Source of the DNA: JASLCR01 sp964407405
GTDB taxonomy: Bacteria; Patescibacteriota; Saccharimonadia; Saccharimonadales; Saccharimonadaceae
Length of the DNA: 55,097 bases
Assembly: GCA_964407405.1 (NCBI GenBank)
Contig: CAYOVH010000005.1
Span: forward strand, 1-55,097
Reading direction: 5' to 3'
Both the position numbers and the translations under genes were made by a program. The notes beneath the pieces are model-generated. The model did no database searches. It was not told the DNA's origin and saw only the letters and a list, made by a program, of their open reading frames with translations. This document shows positions 41,899 to 50,574 of this stretch, piece by piece; position 1 is the first letter of the stretch, and each line of letters opens with the position of its first letter.

Positions 41899-42950
41899 TG
41901 CCAAATCTCCTCCGGTGCTACAAGCGCAAGACCGGCAACAGTGATATAGCGCGAGCGAAACTGTTTGGCTGGCTCCTCTGGAAGTTGGGCAAAGTTGAGC
42001 TTTTGCCACGGCGAAGCAACACGAGCCGGCATGACGAGTCCATTGGTGAAGAATTCGCCAATGCCCGGAACATTACTGCCCCCGCCAACGACAAGGACTT
42101 GCTCAAGCTTTTGTTTGTCCTCGATTCGTTCATTGTAGTAACGGATAACCTTTTTGGTCTCATTGAGAATTCGCTCCAGGCTTGGCTTGAGGGCTGCCTG
42201 AATTTTGGTTTGTCGTGGTCCGGCATTGAGACCATTTAGGACTTTTAGCTGGTGGGCGTTTTCTAGGGGAACTTTTAGTTTCTTGGCGATATCTAGCGTG
42301 AACGTATTGCCGCCAATACCAGTGCTACCAGTGACACGAATAGACCCATCAAGAACAGCAATATCTGTGCTGGCAGGCCCGATATCGATTATTACCGTTG
42401 GGAGGTGACCCTCTTCGGTTACCTCAAGAACGCGAGCGACAGCACTGATGCCTGGTTCGACCATGCAGACGCGCAACCCAGTATTTTCAATAATCGTGAT
42501 ATAGCGATCGACGAGCATACGCGGTACTGCGCTCATTGAGATGGTCAACTGACCATTGGTGCGCTCAATGATCTCGTAGTCAACATACAGAGTGTCTGCG
42601 GGTAGCGGAATATATTGATCAATTTCAAGCTCGACCGCGTCTTTAAGGTGCTTTTCGGCTGAAGCGGGTATGCTGAATGCTCGTGTGTAAGTACGGCTCG
42701 TTGGTACTGAAAGTACGACATGATCACTCGGCAATGAGCCAACAAGGTTTTTTGTGAGCATTGCTCTTAGGTTTGTCTCCAGATACTCGTCATTTCCCTC
42801 TAGTGAGGCTTGTACCTTTGCTGGATCAAGGTCAACTGAACCATAGGCGGATACGAGCCACTTTTTGGCATTAACTGACATGACCTTCATCCCAGTTTGG
42901 TTGATGTCAAGGCCAATAATCGGTGTGTCTCTATAATATAGTTTTGCCAC
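41895..42950 (-). CDS. pilM: PilM-like actin-fold pilus assembly protein
   Basis: A 351-residue cytoplasmic protein of the FtsA/PilM actin-like fold. Visible blocks are IIGLDINQTGMKVM (phosphate 1 loop), the SHS2-like AFSIPASAEKHLKDAVELEI, VIIDIGPASTDIAVLDG (phosphate 2) and VLVVGGGSNVPGIGEF (adenosine motif). It binds PilN and links the assembly ATPase to the membrane platform. Start is a GTG at 42950; a TATACT about 26 nt upstream and ACGGG before the start suggest an internal promoter in the 54-bp gap after pilC. Confidence 0.92.
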   Translation of the reverse strand: MAKLYYRDTPIIGLDINQTGMKVMSVNAKKWLVSAYGSVDLDPAKVQASLEGNDEYLETNLRAMLTKNLVGSLPSDHVVLSVPTSRTYTRAFSIPASAEKHLKDAVELEIDQYIPLPADTLYVDYEIIERTNGQLTISMSAVPRMLVDRYITIIENTGLRVCMVEPGISAVARVLEVTEEGHLPTVIIDIGPASTDIAVLDGSIRVTGSTGIGGNTFTLDIAKKLKVPLENAHQLKVLNGLNAGPRQTKIQAALKPSLERILNETKKVIRYYNERIEDKQKLEQVLVVGGGSNVPGIGEFFTNGLVMPARVASPWQKLNFAQLPEEPAKQFRSRYITVAGLALVAPEEIWQ

Positions 42951-43004
42951 TGTTTACCCGTTTTTTACTGTTTTCAGTATATCGTAGATGCTTATGTTTT
43001 GCCA

Positions 43005-44222
43005 TTATGATTTGATCTGGCTCGAGAGACCGGCGATCGGAAGCATAACACTGGCAGCTATAAGACCGACCATGCCTCCCATAAAAACAATCATGATTGG
43101 CTCGATGATCGAGCTCAAGCCTTCAATCGCTACATCGACTTCTTCCTCATAAAAATCAGCCACCTTCACGAGTACCTCGTCAGTCTGGCCGGTTTCCTCA
43201 CCGACGGCTAGCATTTGCGGAACGATCGCTGGGAAAAGAGGATCTTTTGCGATGACGGATGAGAGCGGCGTTCCTTCTTTGACCTTTTGCGCAGCGTCAA
43301 GCAGGGCGTTTTCATACAACTGATTACCGACTGCACGCGCCGTAACATCCAATGATTCAAGGACGGGTACGCCTGCGCCAATTAGTGCTGAGAAGACACG
43401 CGAAAACCGAGCAACGGCTACTTTGGTGATGATTGTTCGGACGCCTGGTACTTTCAGGCTGATTGTATGAAATGCCAATCGACCTTTTGGTGTGCGTAAG
43501 AATCTAATGAGCATATAAGCGCCGGCGACAAGCGCCGGAATCAGCAAGAACCAAAATGACACCATGAAATGACTGATGCCGAGCATGATCTGTGTTAATA
43601 AGGGGAGCTTGGCGTCTGGACCACCGAGGTCTTGGACGATTTTCCCGATCTGTGGAATAACAAAGAGCATCAGCCCAAAAAACGCCAGGACGGTAATGCA
43701 TACCAGCACCATAGGATACGTCATGGCACTTTTGATCTTCTTGCGCATAGTAGCGTTTTTTTCCTGTTGAAATGCGAGACGTTTCAGGATGTCGTCAAGA
43801 ATACCAGCCTCCTCACCGGCTCGGACCATGTTGACATAGACGCTTGAGAAAGTGTCGGGAAATTTGTCGAGAGCTTCGGCAAGAGGCGCGCCGGCCTCGA
43901 CATCGCGAGTAATACTTTGCAACACTTTTTTCAGAGCTGCACTATCGCTGTGGTCATGGAGGGCCGTCAACGCGCGGAGAATTGGCACGCCGGCAGATAC
44001 CATCGCGCTGAGTTCACGCGTGAATATCACCAATACATCGGATTTGACGTGGGTCGTGCTTCCAAATGAGAAACTTCTCTTTTCTCGTACCTCCTTGACA
44101 ACGGTTGGGCGCAGACCACGAGTAGTCAGGGCATCTATGACACCATTGCGGTCGTTTGCTTCGACCATTCCAGATACTTGGTTGCCTTGATTATTGGTCG
44201 CCTGATAGGAGAATTGAGCCAT
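43005..44222 (-). CDS. pilC: PilC/GspF inner-membrane pilus assembly protein
   Basis: A 405-residue platform protein with two repeated GspF domains, each with a cytoplasmic helical bundle and a membrane helix. Signatures include FTRELSAMVSAGVPILRAL, FARVF-type SRVFSALIGAGVPVLESL, and MVRAGEEAGILDD and MLAVGEETGQTDEVL. Its three hydrophobic segments lie near 170-190, 215-240 and 375-395. It receives torque or conformational change from PilB to add pilins. It starts 6 nt after pilB ends. Confidence 0.95.
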   Translation of the reverse strand: MAQFSYQATNNQGNQVSGMVEANDRNGVIDALTTRGLRPTVVKEVREKRSFSFGSTTHVKSDVLVIFTRELSAMVSAGVPILRALTALHDHSDSAALKKVLQSITRDVEAGAPLAEALDKFPDTFSSVYVNMVRAGEEAGILDDILKRLAFQQEKNATMRKKIKSAMTYPMVLVCITVLAFFGLMLFVIPQIGKIVQDLGGPDAKLPLLTQIMLGISHFMVSFWFLLIPALVAGAYMLIRFLRTPKGRLAFHTISLKVPGVRTIITKVAVARFSRVFSALIGAGVPVLESLDVTARAVGNQLYENALLDAAQKVKEGTPLSSVIAKDPLFPAIVPQMLAVGEETGQTDEVLVKVADFYEEEVDVAIEGLSSIIEPIMIVFMGGMVGLIAASVMLPIAGLSSQIKS

Positions 44223-44228
44223 CGTCTA

Positions 44229-46010
44229 CTATTCCTTTGTTGCCCGTAGCACTTCTTCGATAGTAGTGACACCGCGCAACGATTTTATGATCCCATCGGT
44301 CTGCATAGTCATCATGCCCGCCTTAATAGCCTCACTCTGGATATCTGCACTGGTGGCATTGGCCATGATAAGTTTTTGGATTGAAGTGGAATTATCAAGC
44401 ACTTCATAGATGCCAATACGACCTCTAAAGCCGGAATTGTGGCAATCTTCACACCCATCTGGATTTGGTTTCCATAATTTTGTAATAGTAGTATCGGTAC
44501 TGCCGATCTCCGTTTCTGTGCTGACACCACCGCTCTTTGCCTGCTCATCGAATTCATGGAAACGTCGCATCGTCGCATCGTCAACATGAAATGCCTCGCG
44601 AAAAGCTTTGATCTCCGTTTCATCAGGAGTGTAGCTCTGACGGCAGGTCATGCAGAGTCGTCTGACAAGGCGTTGACCAACAACCACACGGACCGTACTA
44701 GCGATGAGGAAAGGCTCAACGCCCATGTCCAGTAGACGCGGTAGACAGGTTGCGGCATTGTTGGTATGCAGGGTTGAAAAGACCAGGTGACCAGTCAGAG
44801 CAGCCTGAACACCAAGGTCTGCCGTCTCGCTGTCACGAATCTCTCCAACCATAATGATATTTGGGTCCTGACGGAGTAGAGCACGCAGGCCGGAGGCAAA
44901 AGTCATGCCTGCTTTTGGATTGGTCTGAGTTTGGTTTACTCCAGGGACCTTATACTCAACCGGATCTTCGATTGTTGAGATATTAACATCTGGAGTATTG
45001 AGTATTGTCAGAATTGCAAATAGGCTGGTTGATTTACCCGATCCTGTTGGACCGGTCACGAGCACCATACCATTGGGTTCTGATAGTGCTTCGTTGAGGG
45101 TTTTTAGGGACTTGCCCCAGTAGCCGAGCTCCTCAAGGCTGACGGCTTGATTTGATTCACTCAAGATACGCATGACGATTTTTTCACCATCGGCGACTGG
45201 CAATGTCGAAACACGCAGTGCGTACTGTTTGCCGACGACATTTATCTTGAATCGACCATCTTGCGGTACGCGGCGTTCATCGATTTTGAGGTTTGAAAGA
45301 ATCTTGATGCGACTTATTAGCGCACCGAGTACTGTTTTCGGCAGACGATTAACTTCTTGGAGGACGCCATCGATCCGATAGCGAACCTGGACATAATCTT
45401 CGCGAGGCTCGATATGAATATCGGATGCGCTGGAGCGAATGGCATATTCGAGCAAGAGATTGACCGTCTGGGCTATCGGTGAATCTTCGGCGATATCAGA
45501 GTCGGCTACCTGCTGCGAGGCAGATAGGTCTTCTTCGCGCTGGACATCGATGACGTCTTCGAGTTTTTCACCGACATCTCCGGCATAGTTTTCGAGGCAA
45601 TTCAGGATATTTTCGTGAGTTGCAATGTAAAGCTTGGTGTCATCGCCAATTTCCTTTTCGATAAAGTTAACCGCTTGTACATCGTCTGGATCGTCCATGG
45701 CCAGATGGTAAGTGCCGTTCTCATCAATCTTAAACAAAACAGCGTTGTACTGTCTGGCAATACGCTCTGGGATTTTTGCCAGAACCTCTTTTGATATATC
45801 ATTTGGATTAATCTCCACAAAAGGAATGCCAGAATACTTGGCAAATGCTTTGGTCAATTCGGGTTCGCTGATGAGATTCTTTTGGAGTACGATGTCTTGC
45901 AAGGGCTGCTTTAAGCGAGCCGCTTCCTCCTTGAGAGGGACCAGCTGTTCGGGCGATGTCTTCCCACCCTGTGTTAGTAGTTGCTCTACAGTGACATCAG
46001 CAATGCGCAT
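44229..46010 (-). CDS. pilB: PilB/GspE pilus assembly ATPase
   Basis: A 593-residue hexameric motor that powers pilus extension. The N-terminal MshEN/T2SSE-N domain (1-150) is followed by the ATPase with SASDIHIEP (near 194), Walker A GPTGSGKS at 320-327, the Asp box TIEDPVEY, Walker B IIMVGEIRD (near 385) and the His box FSTLHTNNA. The zinc site has CMTC and CEDC. A 60-residue insert between them is longer than usual and includes a Gly/Thr-rich loop. A TATACT lies about 14 nt before the ATG. It heads the pilB-pilC-pilM-pilN-pilO cluster; no PilT retraction ATPase is visible in the window. Confidence 0.96.
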   Translation of the reverse strand: MRIADVTVEQLLTQGGKTSPEQLVPLKEEAARLKQPLQDIVLQKNLISEPELTKAFAKYSGIPFVEINPNDISKEVLAKIPERIARQYNAVLFKIDENGTYHLAMDDPDDVQAVNFIEKEIGDDTKLYIATHENILNCLENYAGDVGEKLEDVIDVQREEDLSASQQVADSDIAEDSPIAQTVNLLLEYAIRSSASDIHIEPREDYVQVRYRIDGVLQEVNRLPKTVLGALISRIKILSNLKIDERRVPQDGRFKINVVGKQYALRVSTLPVADGEKIVMRILSESNQAVSLEELGYWGKSLKTLNEALSEPNGMVLVTGPTGSGKSTSLFAILTILNTPDVNISTIEDPVEYKVPGVNQTQTNPKAGMTFASGLRALLRQDPNIIMVGEIRDSETADLGVQAALTGHLVFSTLHTNNAATCLPRLLDMGVEPFLIASTVRVVVGQRLVRRLCMTCRQSYTPDETEIKAFREAFHVDDATMRRFHEFDEQAKSGGVSTETEIGSTDTTITKLWKPNPDGCEDCHNSGFRGRIGIYEVLDNSTSIQKLIMANATSADIQSEAIKAGMMTMQTDGIIKSLRGVTTIEEVLRATKE

Positions 46011-46151
46011 AGTGCTTACGCTCTAGTATAGCGCGCTACTAGGGAATTCGCCAGTAGTTTTCTGGCTTAGTAGTACATCTTCATCGGGCAGACGGAAAAG
46101 GCGGCCTTCATCTATAGCGATAGACCAAGGTGATTGATATACTGATATGTA

Positions 46152-46604
46152 GTGAGAGAAGCTGTAAACGAAAAAGAGCTAACTGAGCTTGGTGAACGCA
46201 TTGGTGCATCTGTGCGTGGTGGACAGGTTATTGAGCTTGTTGGTGATGTCGGAGCGGGGAAGACGACGCTCACTAAGGCGATCGCTCGTGGGATGGGGAT
46301 CGATGCACCTACCCAAAGTCCGACCTTTATGATCTCCAATCGCTACAAGGCTCCTGGCGGCCTTAAGCTAGTGCATTACGATTTTTATCGTCTCAATGAT
46401 GGCGGTGTGATGAGTGATGAACTTGCCGAAACAATCAATGAGGGAAGCACCGTAACGGTCGTAGAGTGGGGCGGCATCATTGAAGACGTCTTGCCGTTAG
46501 ATCGTCTGACGATTCATTTGACGCCGACCAGTGATGCGGAGCGTGATTTGGTGCTCAATGCACACGGGCCAAAGAGCCAAAAACTAAAGGAGGATTTAGA
46601 ATGA
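46152..46604 (+). CDS. tsaE: TsaE, tRNA threonylcarbamoyladenosine ATPase
   Basis: A 150-residue P-loop protein needed for t6A37 in ANN-decoding tRNAs, acting with TsaB and TsaD. Walker A GDVGAGKTT is near residues 33-41, followed by SPTFMISNRY and HYDFYRLND, and the late VEWGG motif. Start is a GTG at 46152, 8 nt after TATACT (46138-46143), so it should be a leaderless GTG-start message. It overlaps tsaB by ATGA. All expected motifs are present. Confidence 0.94.
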   Translation: MREAVNEKELTELGERIGASVRGGQVIELVGDVGAGKTTLTKAIARGMGIDAPTQSPTFMISNRYKAPGGLKLVHYDFYRLNDGGVMSDELAETINEGSTVTVVEWGGIIEDVLPLDRLTIHLTPTSDAERDLVLNAHGPKSQKLKEDLE

Positions 46605-46990
46605 AGCTCCTGCTTGATACATCAACGGCTGATTGTCGACTATTCCTATATGAGGACGCGGTATCATTGCTCGAAGACACGTGGCATGCCGATCGCGAGC
46701 TGGCCGAAAAACTACTTGGCTATCTCGAAAAAAAAATGGCTGAAGTCGGCCAAAGCTGGCAGGATATCTCTGAGATCGGTGTCTTTCGCGGTCCTGGTAG
46801 TTTTACTGGCTTGCGTATTGGCGTAAGTGTGCTCAATACCCTGGCTCATGAACTCCAGGTGCCTATTGTTGGTGCATCTGGCGACAGTTGGCTGCAGACA
46901 GCGCTTGATCGCCTAAGTAAGGGTGATGACGACAAGATTGTCTTGCCAGAGTATGGCCGCGGAGCAAATATCACTCAACCAAAAAAATAG
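46601..46990 (+). CDS. tsaB: Short TsaB-like protein (N-terminal half only)
   Basis: A 129-residue protein matching the first half of TsaB (YeaZ): LLLDTSTADCRLFL at the start, then the RGPGSFTGLRIG dimer-interface signature, and LAHELQVPIVGASG. Typical TsaB has about 220 residues; the second actin-like lobe is missing and the gene ends in an unrelated charged tail. It overlaps tsaE by four bases. The interface helix that binds TsaD is kept, so it could still scaffold the complex. A sequencing frameshift is unlikely since the next 155 bp hold promoter-like DNA and no continuing frame is obvious. Confidence 0.85.
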   Translation: MKLLLDTSTADCRLFLYEDAVSLLEDTWHADRELAEKLLGYLEKKMAEVGQSWQDISEIGVFRGPGSFTGLRIGVSVLNTLAHELQVPIVGASGDSWLQTALDRLSKGDDDKIVLPEYGRGANITQPKK

Positions 46991-47145
46991 CTTGAGCAAC
47001 CCGCGCAAAACGCGCTACAATATAGGTAGTCTGAATACATTACCGGACATTAAGAGAATTAAATTTTTGAATAATCCTGGGATGCTTTGATATATTATCG
47101 CTACGACGAACACGTAGTGGAGTGGTCCAGGAAGAGGGAGACACT

Positions 47146-48633
47146 ATGATAGAAGCCATCATTGGAATTGTTGGTGTGATTTTGGGTGTGGGCGGAAAAT
47201 ATGCCTATGATGTCCAGCAAAAGAGCGCTAGCAAGCACAAAGCCGAGAGCGAGATTGCCAAGGCTGAGCGAAAGGCTAGCGACATTGTATTGAAAGCCAA
47301 AGATGAGGCGCTTGCTATAGAAAAAGAGCGCCGCAAAGAATGGAAAAAAACCGAAGATCGTCTGGCTGAGCGAGAAACATCGCTCGATAAAAAACTCGAT
47401 GAGCTTGACAAGCGAAGCGAGAAGCTACGCCGCGCCGAAGATGAGGTCGAAGGCCTAAAAGACGAAGTCCGAGATATCCGCACTCGTCAGCAAGAAAAGC
47501 TCGAAAAAATCGCTGGTCTCAAGAAAAAAGAGGCTGCGGATAAGCTAATGCAGATGACTGAGCGCGATATCAAGCACGATCTGGTCGGTCTGGTAGGCAA
47601 ACTGCAAAAGGATGCCGAGCAGGATGCTGAGGAGCGCGCACAGACGATTCTCGTGACAGCGATGGAGCGGATGAGTAGTGAAGTGACAGCAGAGCGTACT
47701 GTTACCGCGATCAAGCTGCCAGACGATGAGATGAAGGGCCGCATCATCGGCAAGGAAGGCCGTAACATTCAGGCGCTTCAGCGCGCAACCGGCGTCGACA
47801 TCTTGGTTGACGACACACCAGGCATGATCGTCATGAGCAGCTTTGACCCTATCCGTCGCCAAGTTGCTCGCCTGTCGCTTGAGATGCTGATGAAAGATGG
47901 TCGCATCCATCCAGGCCGTATCGAAGAAGTTGTGGCCAAAGCCCAAAAGCAGATCGATAAAGAAGTGCTGCAAGCCGGTGAAGACGCGGCACGCGAAGTC
48001 GGCGTGGTCGGTATTCCAAAAGAGATGCTGCAGCTGCTTGGTGAGCTGAAATTCCGTACATCATACGGCCAGAATGTGCTCAAGCATTCTACAGAGATGG
48101 CGCATATTGCCGGCATGATCTCTGATGAAATTGGTACAAATACGCGTGTGGTCAAGACAGCGACTCTACTCCATGACGTCGGCAAAGCCGTCACGCACAA
48201 AGTCGAAGGCAAGCACCACCACATCGGCGCCGAGCTGGCACGCAAGTACGGCATGAAAGATGACATCGTCCACGCTATTGAGGCACATCATGACGACATC
48301 GAGGCCACAACGCCAGAAGCATTAGTCGTCCGAGTTGTTGACGCCGCCAGTGCTGCGCGGCCAGGCGCACGCAATATCTCAGCCGAAAACTTTGCCGAAC
48401 GAATGCGTGATCTAGAGAATATCGCTGTCAGTTTTGATGGCATCGACAAAGCCTACGCCATCTCTGCTGGTCGCGAAGTCCGCGTCATCGTACGTCCGGA
48501 AAGAGTTGACGACCTCTCGTCAATCAAGCTGGCGCGCGATATTGCCAACAAGATCGAAAGCACGATGCAGTACCCGGGCACGATCAAGGTAAATGTCATC
48601 CGCGAAACCCGCGCGATCGAATTTGCTAAATAA
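47146..48633 (+). CDS. rny: Ribonuclease Y
   Basis: Membrane-anchored endoribonuclease that begins mRNA decay. The 495-residue product has an N-terminal helix (IEAIIGIVGVILGVGGKYAY), a long charged coiled coil (about 20-170), a KH domain with GRIIGKEGRNIQALQRATGV and an HD domain with LLHDVGKAVTH, then HAIEAHHDDIEA. I chose the ATG at 47146, 6 nt after GAGGGAG; the longer frame starting at 47122 adds eight residues upstream of the helix. The gene has a leader of over 100 nt, with TACAAT at about 47017, which is unusual here. Its end overlaps the convergent membrane-protein gene by 8 bp. Confidence 0.97.
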   Translation: MIEAIIGIVGVILGVGGKYAYDVQQKSASKHKAESEIAKAERKASDIVLKAKDEALAIEKERRKEWKKTEDRLAERETSLDKKLDELDKRSEKLRRAEDEVEGLKDEVRDIRTRQQEKLEKIAGLKKKEAADKLMQMTERDIKHDLVGLVGKLQKDAEQDAEERAQTILVTAMERMSSEVTAERTVTAIKLPDDEMKGRIIGKEGRNIQALQRATGVDILVDDTPGMIVMSSFDPIRRQVARLSLEMLMKDGRIHPGRIEEVVAKAQKQIDKEVLQAGEDAAREVGVVGIPKEMLQLLGELKFRTSYGQNVLKHSTEMAHIAGMISDEIGTNTRVVKTATLLHDVGKAVTHKVEGKHHHIGAELARKYGMKDDIVHAIEAHHDDIEATTPEALVVRVVDAASAARPGARNISAENFAERMRDLENIAVSFDGIDKAYAISAGREVRVIVRPERVDDLSSIKLARDIANKIESTMQYPGTIKVNVIRETRAIEFAK

Positions 48634-49228
48634 TCTTCTCGAGTGGTACGTGCAGTAGTTTTGCCACTACATATTGCAGCGTAAACCAAATGGTCGTCCC
48701 AAGCGCCAAAAAGACGCTAAGGAAAATCACAATGTCACTAGACAGATCAAAGGCGGTAAATAGCAGACCAATGAGGCCGAGCAGTGGCAGCAAAGCAAAA
48801 CAAATCTTGGCGTAGCCAATCAAACGTGCAGTCAATCGTCGTCGCTTTTTTGGCGGTAGGGGCTGGCGGTGCGTGATGATCGGTAATGCCGCTTCGGCGA
48901 CTGCTTCGCTGGCCTTGTTGCCTGTCTTGGCGATCGCCATAGGCAGGCGCGCCAGCGCGATGACGGTTACTACTAGTACTATTGCCGTCACGCCGATGCC
49001 AATGATAAGCCATAGTATGTCTGGCCCGCCGATTGCTATAGTGTGGGTGATCTCTGTTTTATCTGGCTCAGGAATGAATAGAGCACGCAATTCCGAGCGC
49101 ATCAACATCGGCAAATACAGCCCGACTAACCATAGCCACTGTAGTAGCAGCGAGATATAACCGAACGCACCAAGTGCAGTGACGACTGTCTTTTGTATAT
49201 TTGGGGCCTCTCGGGATTTTCTCTTCAT
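48626..49228 (-). CDS. Four-helix membrane protein, unknown
   Basis: A 200-residue protein with a basic N-terminus (MKRKSREAPNIQK), hydrophobic segments near 16-40, 70-95, 140-160 and 166-190, and a strongly basic cytoplasmic loop (PPKKRRRLTARL). It converges on rny with 8 bp overlap. I do not recognise the family; similar layouts are common among CPR membrane proteins. Confidence 0.65.
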   Translation of the reverse strand: MKRKSREAPNIQKTVVTALGAFGYISLLLQWLWLVGLYLPMLMRSELRALFIPEPDKTEITHTIAIGGPDILWLIIGIGVTAIVLVVTVIALARLPMAIAKTGNKASEAVAEAALPIITHRQPLPPKKRRRLTARLIGYAKICFALLPLLGLIGLLFTAFDLSSDIVIFLSVFLALGTTIWFTLQYVVAKLLHVPLEKII

Positions 49229-49260
49229 ATAGTCATCATAACAAATCCACAGCCCGGGAG

Positions 49261-49520
49261 TTGCCTAAAAGCAAGAGCATCTTGTATACTACAATTCAAG
49301 CATTGTGCATCAATGCATTGGCCTAACCTGAATAGGAACCGCTTCCGAAAGGCATGGTCAAAATCCGACTAAGAATATTGATCCCGTCGTTGAGGTATCT
49401 TAGTCGGTCATGGCTGGAAACGGCCATTGGGGCCTCGGCCCACCTGGCGGCGGGTTTTGTGTAGACGACAAAGCCTTCTTCCCTATTTAGACAATAAGCT
49501 CGGCGGGAGAAGAAGGTAGA
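49261..49520 (+). promoter_or_regulatory. Structured RNA leader that sequesters the pilin ribosome binding site
   Basis: TTGCCT (49261-49266), 18 bp and TATACT (49285-49290) form a promoter with a predicted start near 49297, so the leader is about 225 nt. Helices visible by eye: GCATTG/CAATGC (49300-49316); a perfect 10-bp stem at 49365-49374 with 49398-49407 around a 23-nt loop; a 7-bp stem closed by a GAAA tetraloop (49410-49427); TGGG/CCCA (49428-49442); TTTGT/ACAAA (49456-49472); and CCTTCTTCCC (49474-49483) with GGG-AG-AAGAAGG (49505-49516). The last helix covers AGAAGG, the ribosome binding site of the pilin. GTCGT in the large loop can pair with ACGAC near 49465-49469, a possible pseudoknot. 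It does not match a riboswitch class I can recall. Confidence 0.72.
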
Positions 49521-50036
49521 ATGAATTCATATAAACGAGGGTTTACTATCGTCGAGCTGCTCATTGTTGTTGTAGTCATAGCTATCCTAGCTGCCATTAG
49601 TATAGTTGCGTACAGTGGTATTCAAGCAAGAGCAAGAAGTATTGCGGTCCGAAGCGACCTGACGGCTCTAGCCAGAGAATACGAATTGTTCAAAGTCGAT
49701 AATGATCGTTATCCTGCGAATGCAACGGATCTAGCCGCTCTGTCTTTCAAAGTAGGCAACAAAGCAGCCTACATGACCTCTGGTATTAGCCACAACCTGA
49801 CCAGTTGTGCATCAGCAGATGGAGCGCAGTATGCTCTCGTCGCAGTCACAGCCGACGGTCAGAAGCTCTACGCCGTAAACGGCGGCGGTGTAAAAGAATA
49901 CACGGGAGCTGCAGAATGGATATCTGGCGCGAATGTCTACATTACTCAATGTACCGGTGCTCTTTCTGGATCCGTAGCGTTGTCTGGGGCGACATCAGGT
50001 GTTGCGGGCGGTGTGTGGCGTCCCTGGGTTGACTAA
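49521..50036 (+). CDS. Type IV pilin-like protein under a structured leader
   Basis: A 171-residue class III prepilin. MNSYKRG precedes FTIVELLIVVVVIAILAA (cleavage after G7; Glu at mature position 5), then AYSGIQARARS, a variant of the AYNGIQ block. The globular part has an ordered alpha-beta layout with cysteines in LTSCAS and ITQCTG, which can form one disulfide, and a Gly/Ser-rich end. The ribosome binding site AGAAGG lies in a stem of the leader, so translation is probably conditional. A broken pilin fragment follows directly after the stop codon. Confidence 0.92.
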   Translation: MNSYKRGFTIVELLIVVVVIAILAAISIVAYSGIQARARSIAVRSDLTALAREYELFKVDNDRYPANATDLAALSFKVGNKAAYMTSGISHNLTSCASADGAQYALVAVTADGQKLYAVNGGGVKEYTGAAEWISGANVYITQCTGALSGSVALSGATSGVAGGVWRPWVD

Positions 50037-50140
50037 ATCACAAGTGGGTTTACGATAGTTAAGTGCTCATTGCTATTGTTGTCATAGAAGTGGCGCATGA
50101 GCGCAAGATGCTACTTATTTCCTACCTCAACCAGGTGTAG
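50037..50140 (+). pseudogene. Remnant of a pilin 5' end
   Basis: The bases right after the pilin stop encode TSGFTIV in one frame and, after a single-base deletion near 50060, LIAIVVIEVAHERKM in the next, ending at TAG 50138-50140. TSGFTIV matches the leader of the pilin at 10700 best, and the second part matches the pilin helix. No start codon remains and no globular domain follows. It looks like a leftover of a duplicated or recombined pilin gene. It also lies just upstream of the promoter of the accessory operon (TATAAT 50147-50152). Confidence 0.7.
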
Positions 50141-50163
50141 GCATGATATAATAGAACTGAATT

Positions 50164-50574
50164 ATGAGTAGTACAAATCCAAAAATTAGTGTTGATTATA
50201 TCCTGTTTGCTGAGAATGTCGTCAATGGCGAGCGAGGGAAAGCTTCGCTTATTAATATTTTCGATAATATCTTTGTTAAAGATTTACCTTCAGCCCATGT
50301 TCCTATTTTCGGAGTAGCATCAATCAGGATAAGCGGCGAGAGCCAAGCAACCGTCCACAAGGTGGATATTGCCATGACCAACCCAAAAGGCGATCCCTTT
50401 TTAAAACCTGATACCCAGGAGATGAAGTCGACAGGTGAAGATACCTTCTTTCTTAATCTAGTTATCAATCTGGCGCCTATGCCGATCACAGACCTCGGAG
50501 ATTACGAGCTTTCGATCAAGCTCGACGGTAAAAAGATTGCAAGTAGAGTACTTAAAGTCAGCAAGGAGGCCTAA
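50164..50574 (+). CDS. Beta-sandwich-like protein, DUF6941-like
   Basis: A 136-residue soluble protein predicted to be mostly beta strand. It begins SVDYILFAENVVNGERGKASLINIFDNI, of which ILFAENVVNGERGKASLI is the part resembling the DUF6941 group of small proteins seen next to mobile or accessory genes, and ends LGDYELSIKLDGKKIASRVLKV. TATAAT at 50147-50152 lies 11 nt before the ATG. It is the first gene of a three-gene unit. Family call is weak; function unknown. Confidence 0.7.
   Translation: MSSTNPKISVDYILFAENVVNGERGKASLINIFDNIFVKDLPSAHVPIFGVASIRISGESQATVHKVDIAMTNPKGDPFLKPDTQEMKSTGEDTFFLNLVINLAPMPITDLGDYELSIKLDGKKIASRVLKVSKEA

Noticed and set aside
49297..49520. Assignment of the pilin leader to a known riboswitch or housekeeping RNA
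   Set aside because: The GCAAACC and CGCAAAGCC cores of c-di-GMP-I, the conserved cores of FMN, TPP, cobalamin, fluoride and c-di-AMP switches, and RNase P, SRP or tmRNA hallmarks are not present by eye.
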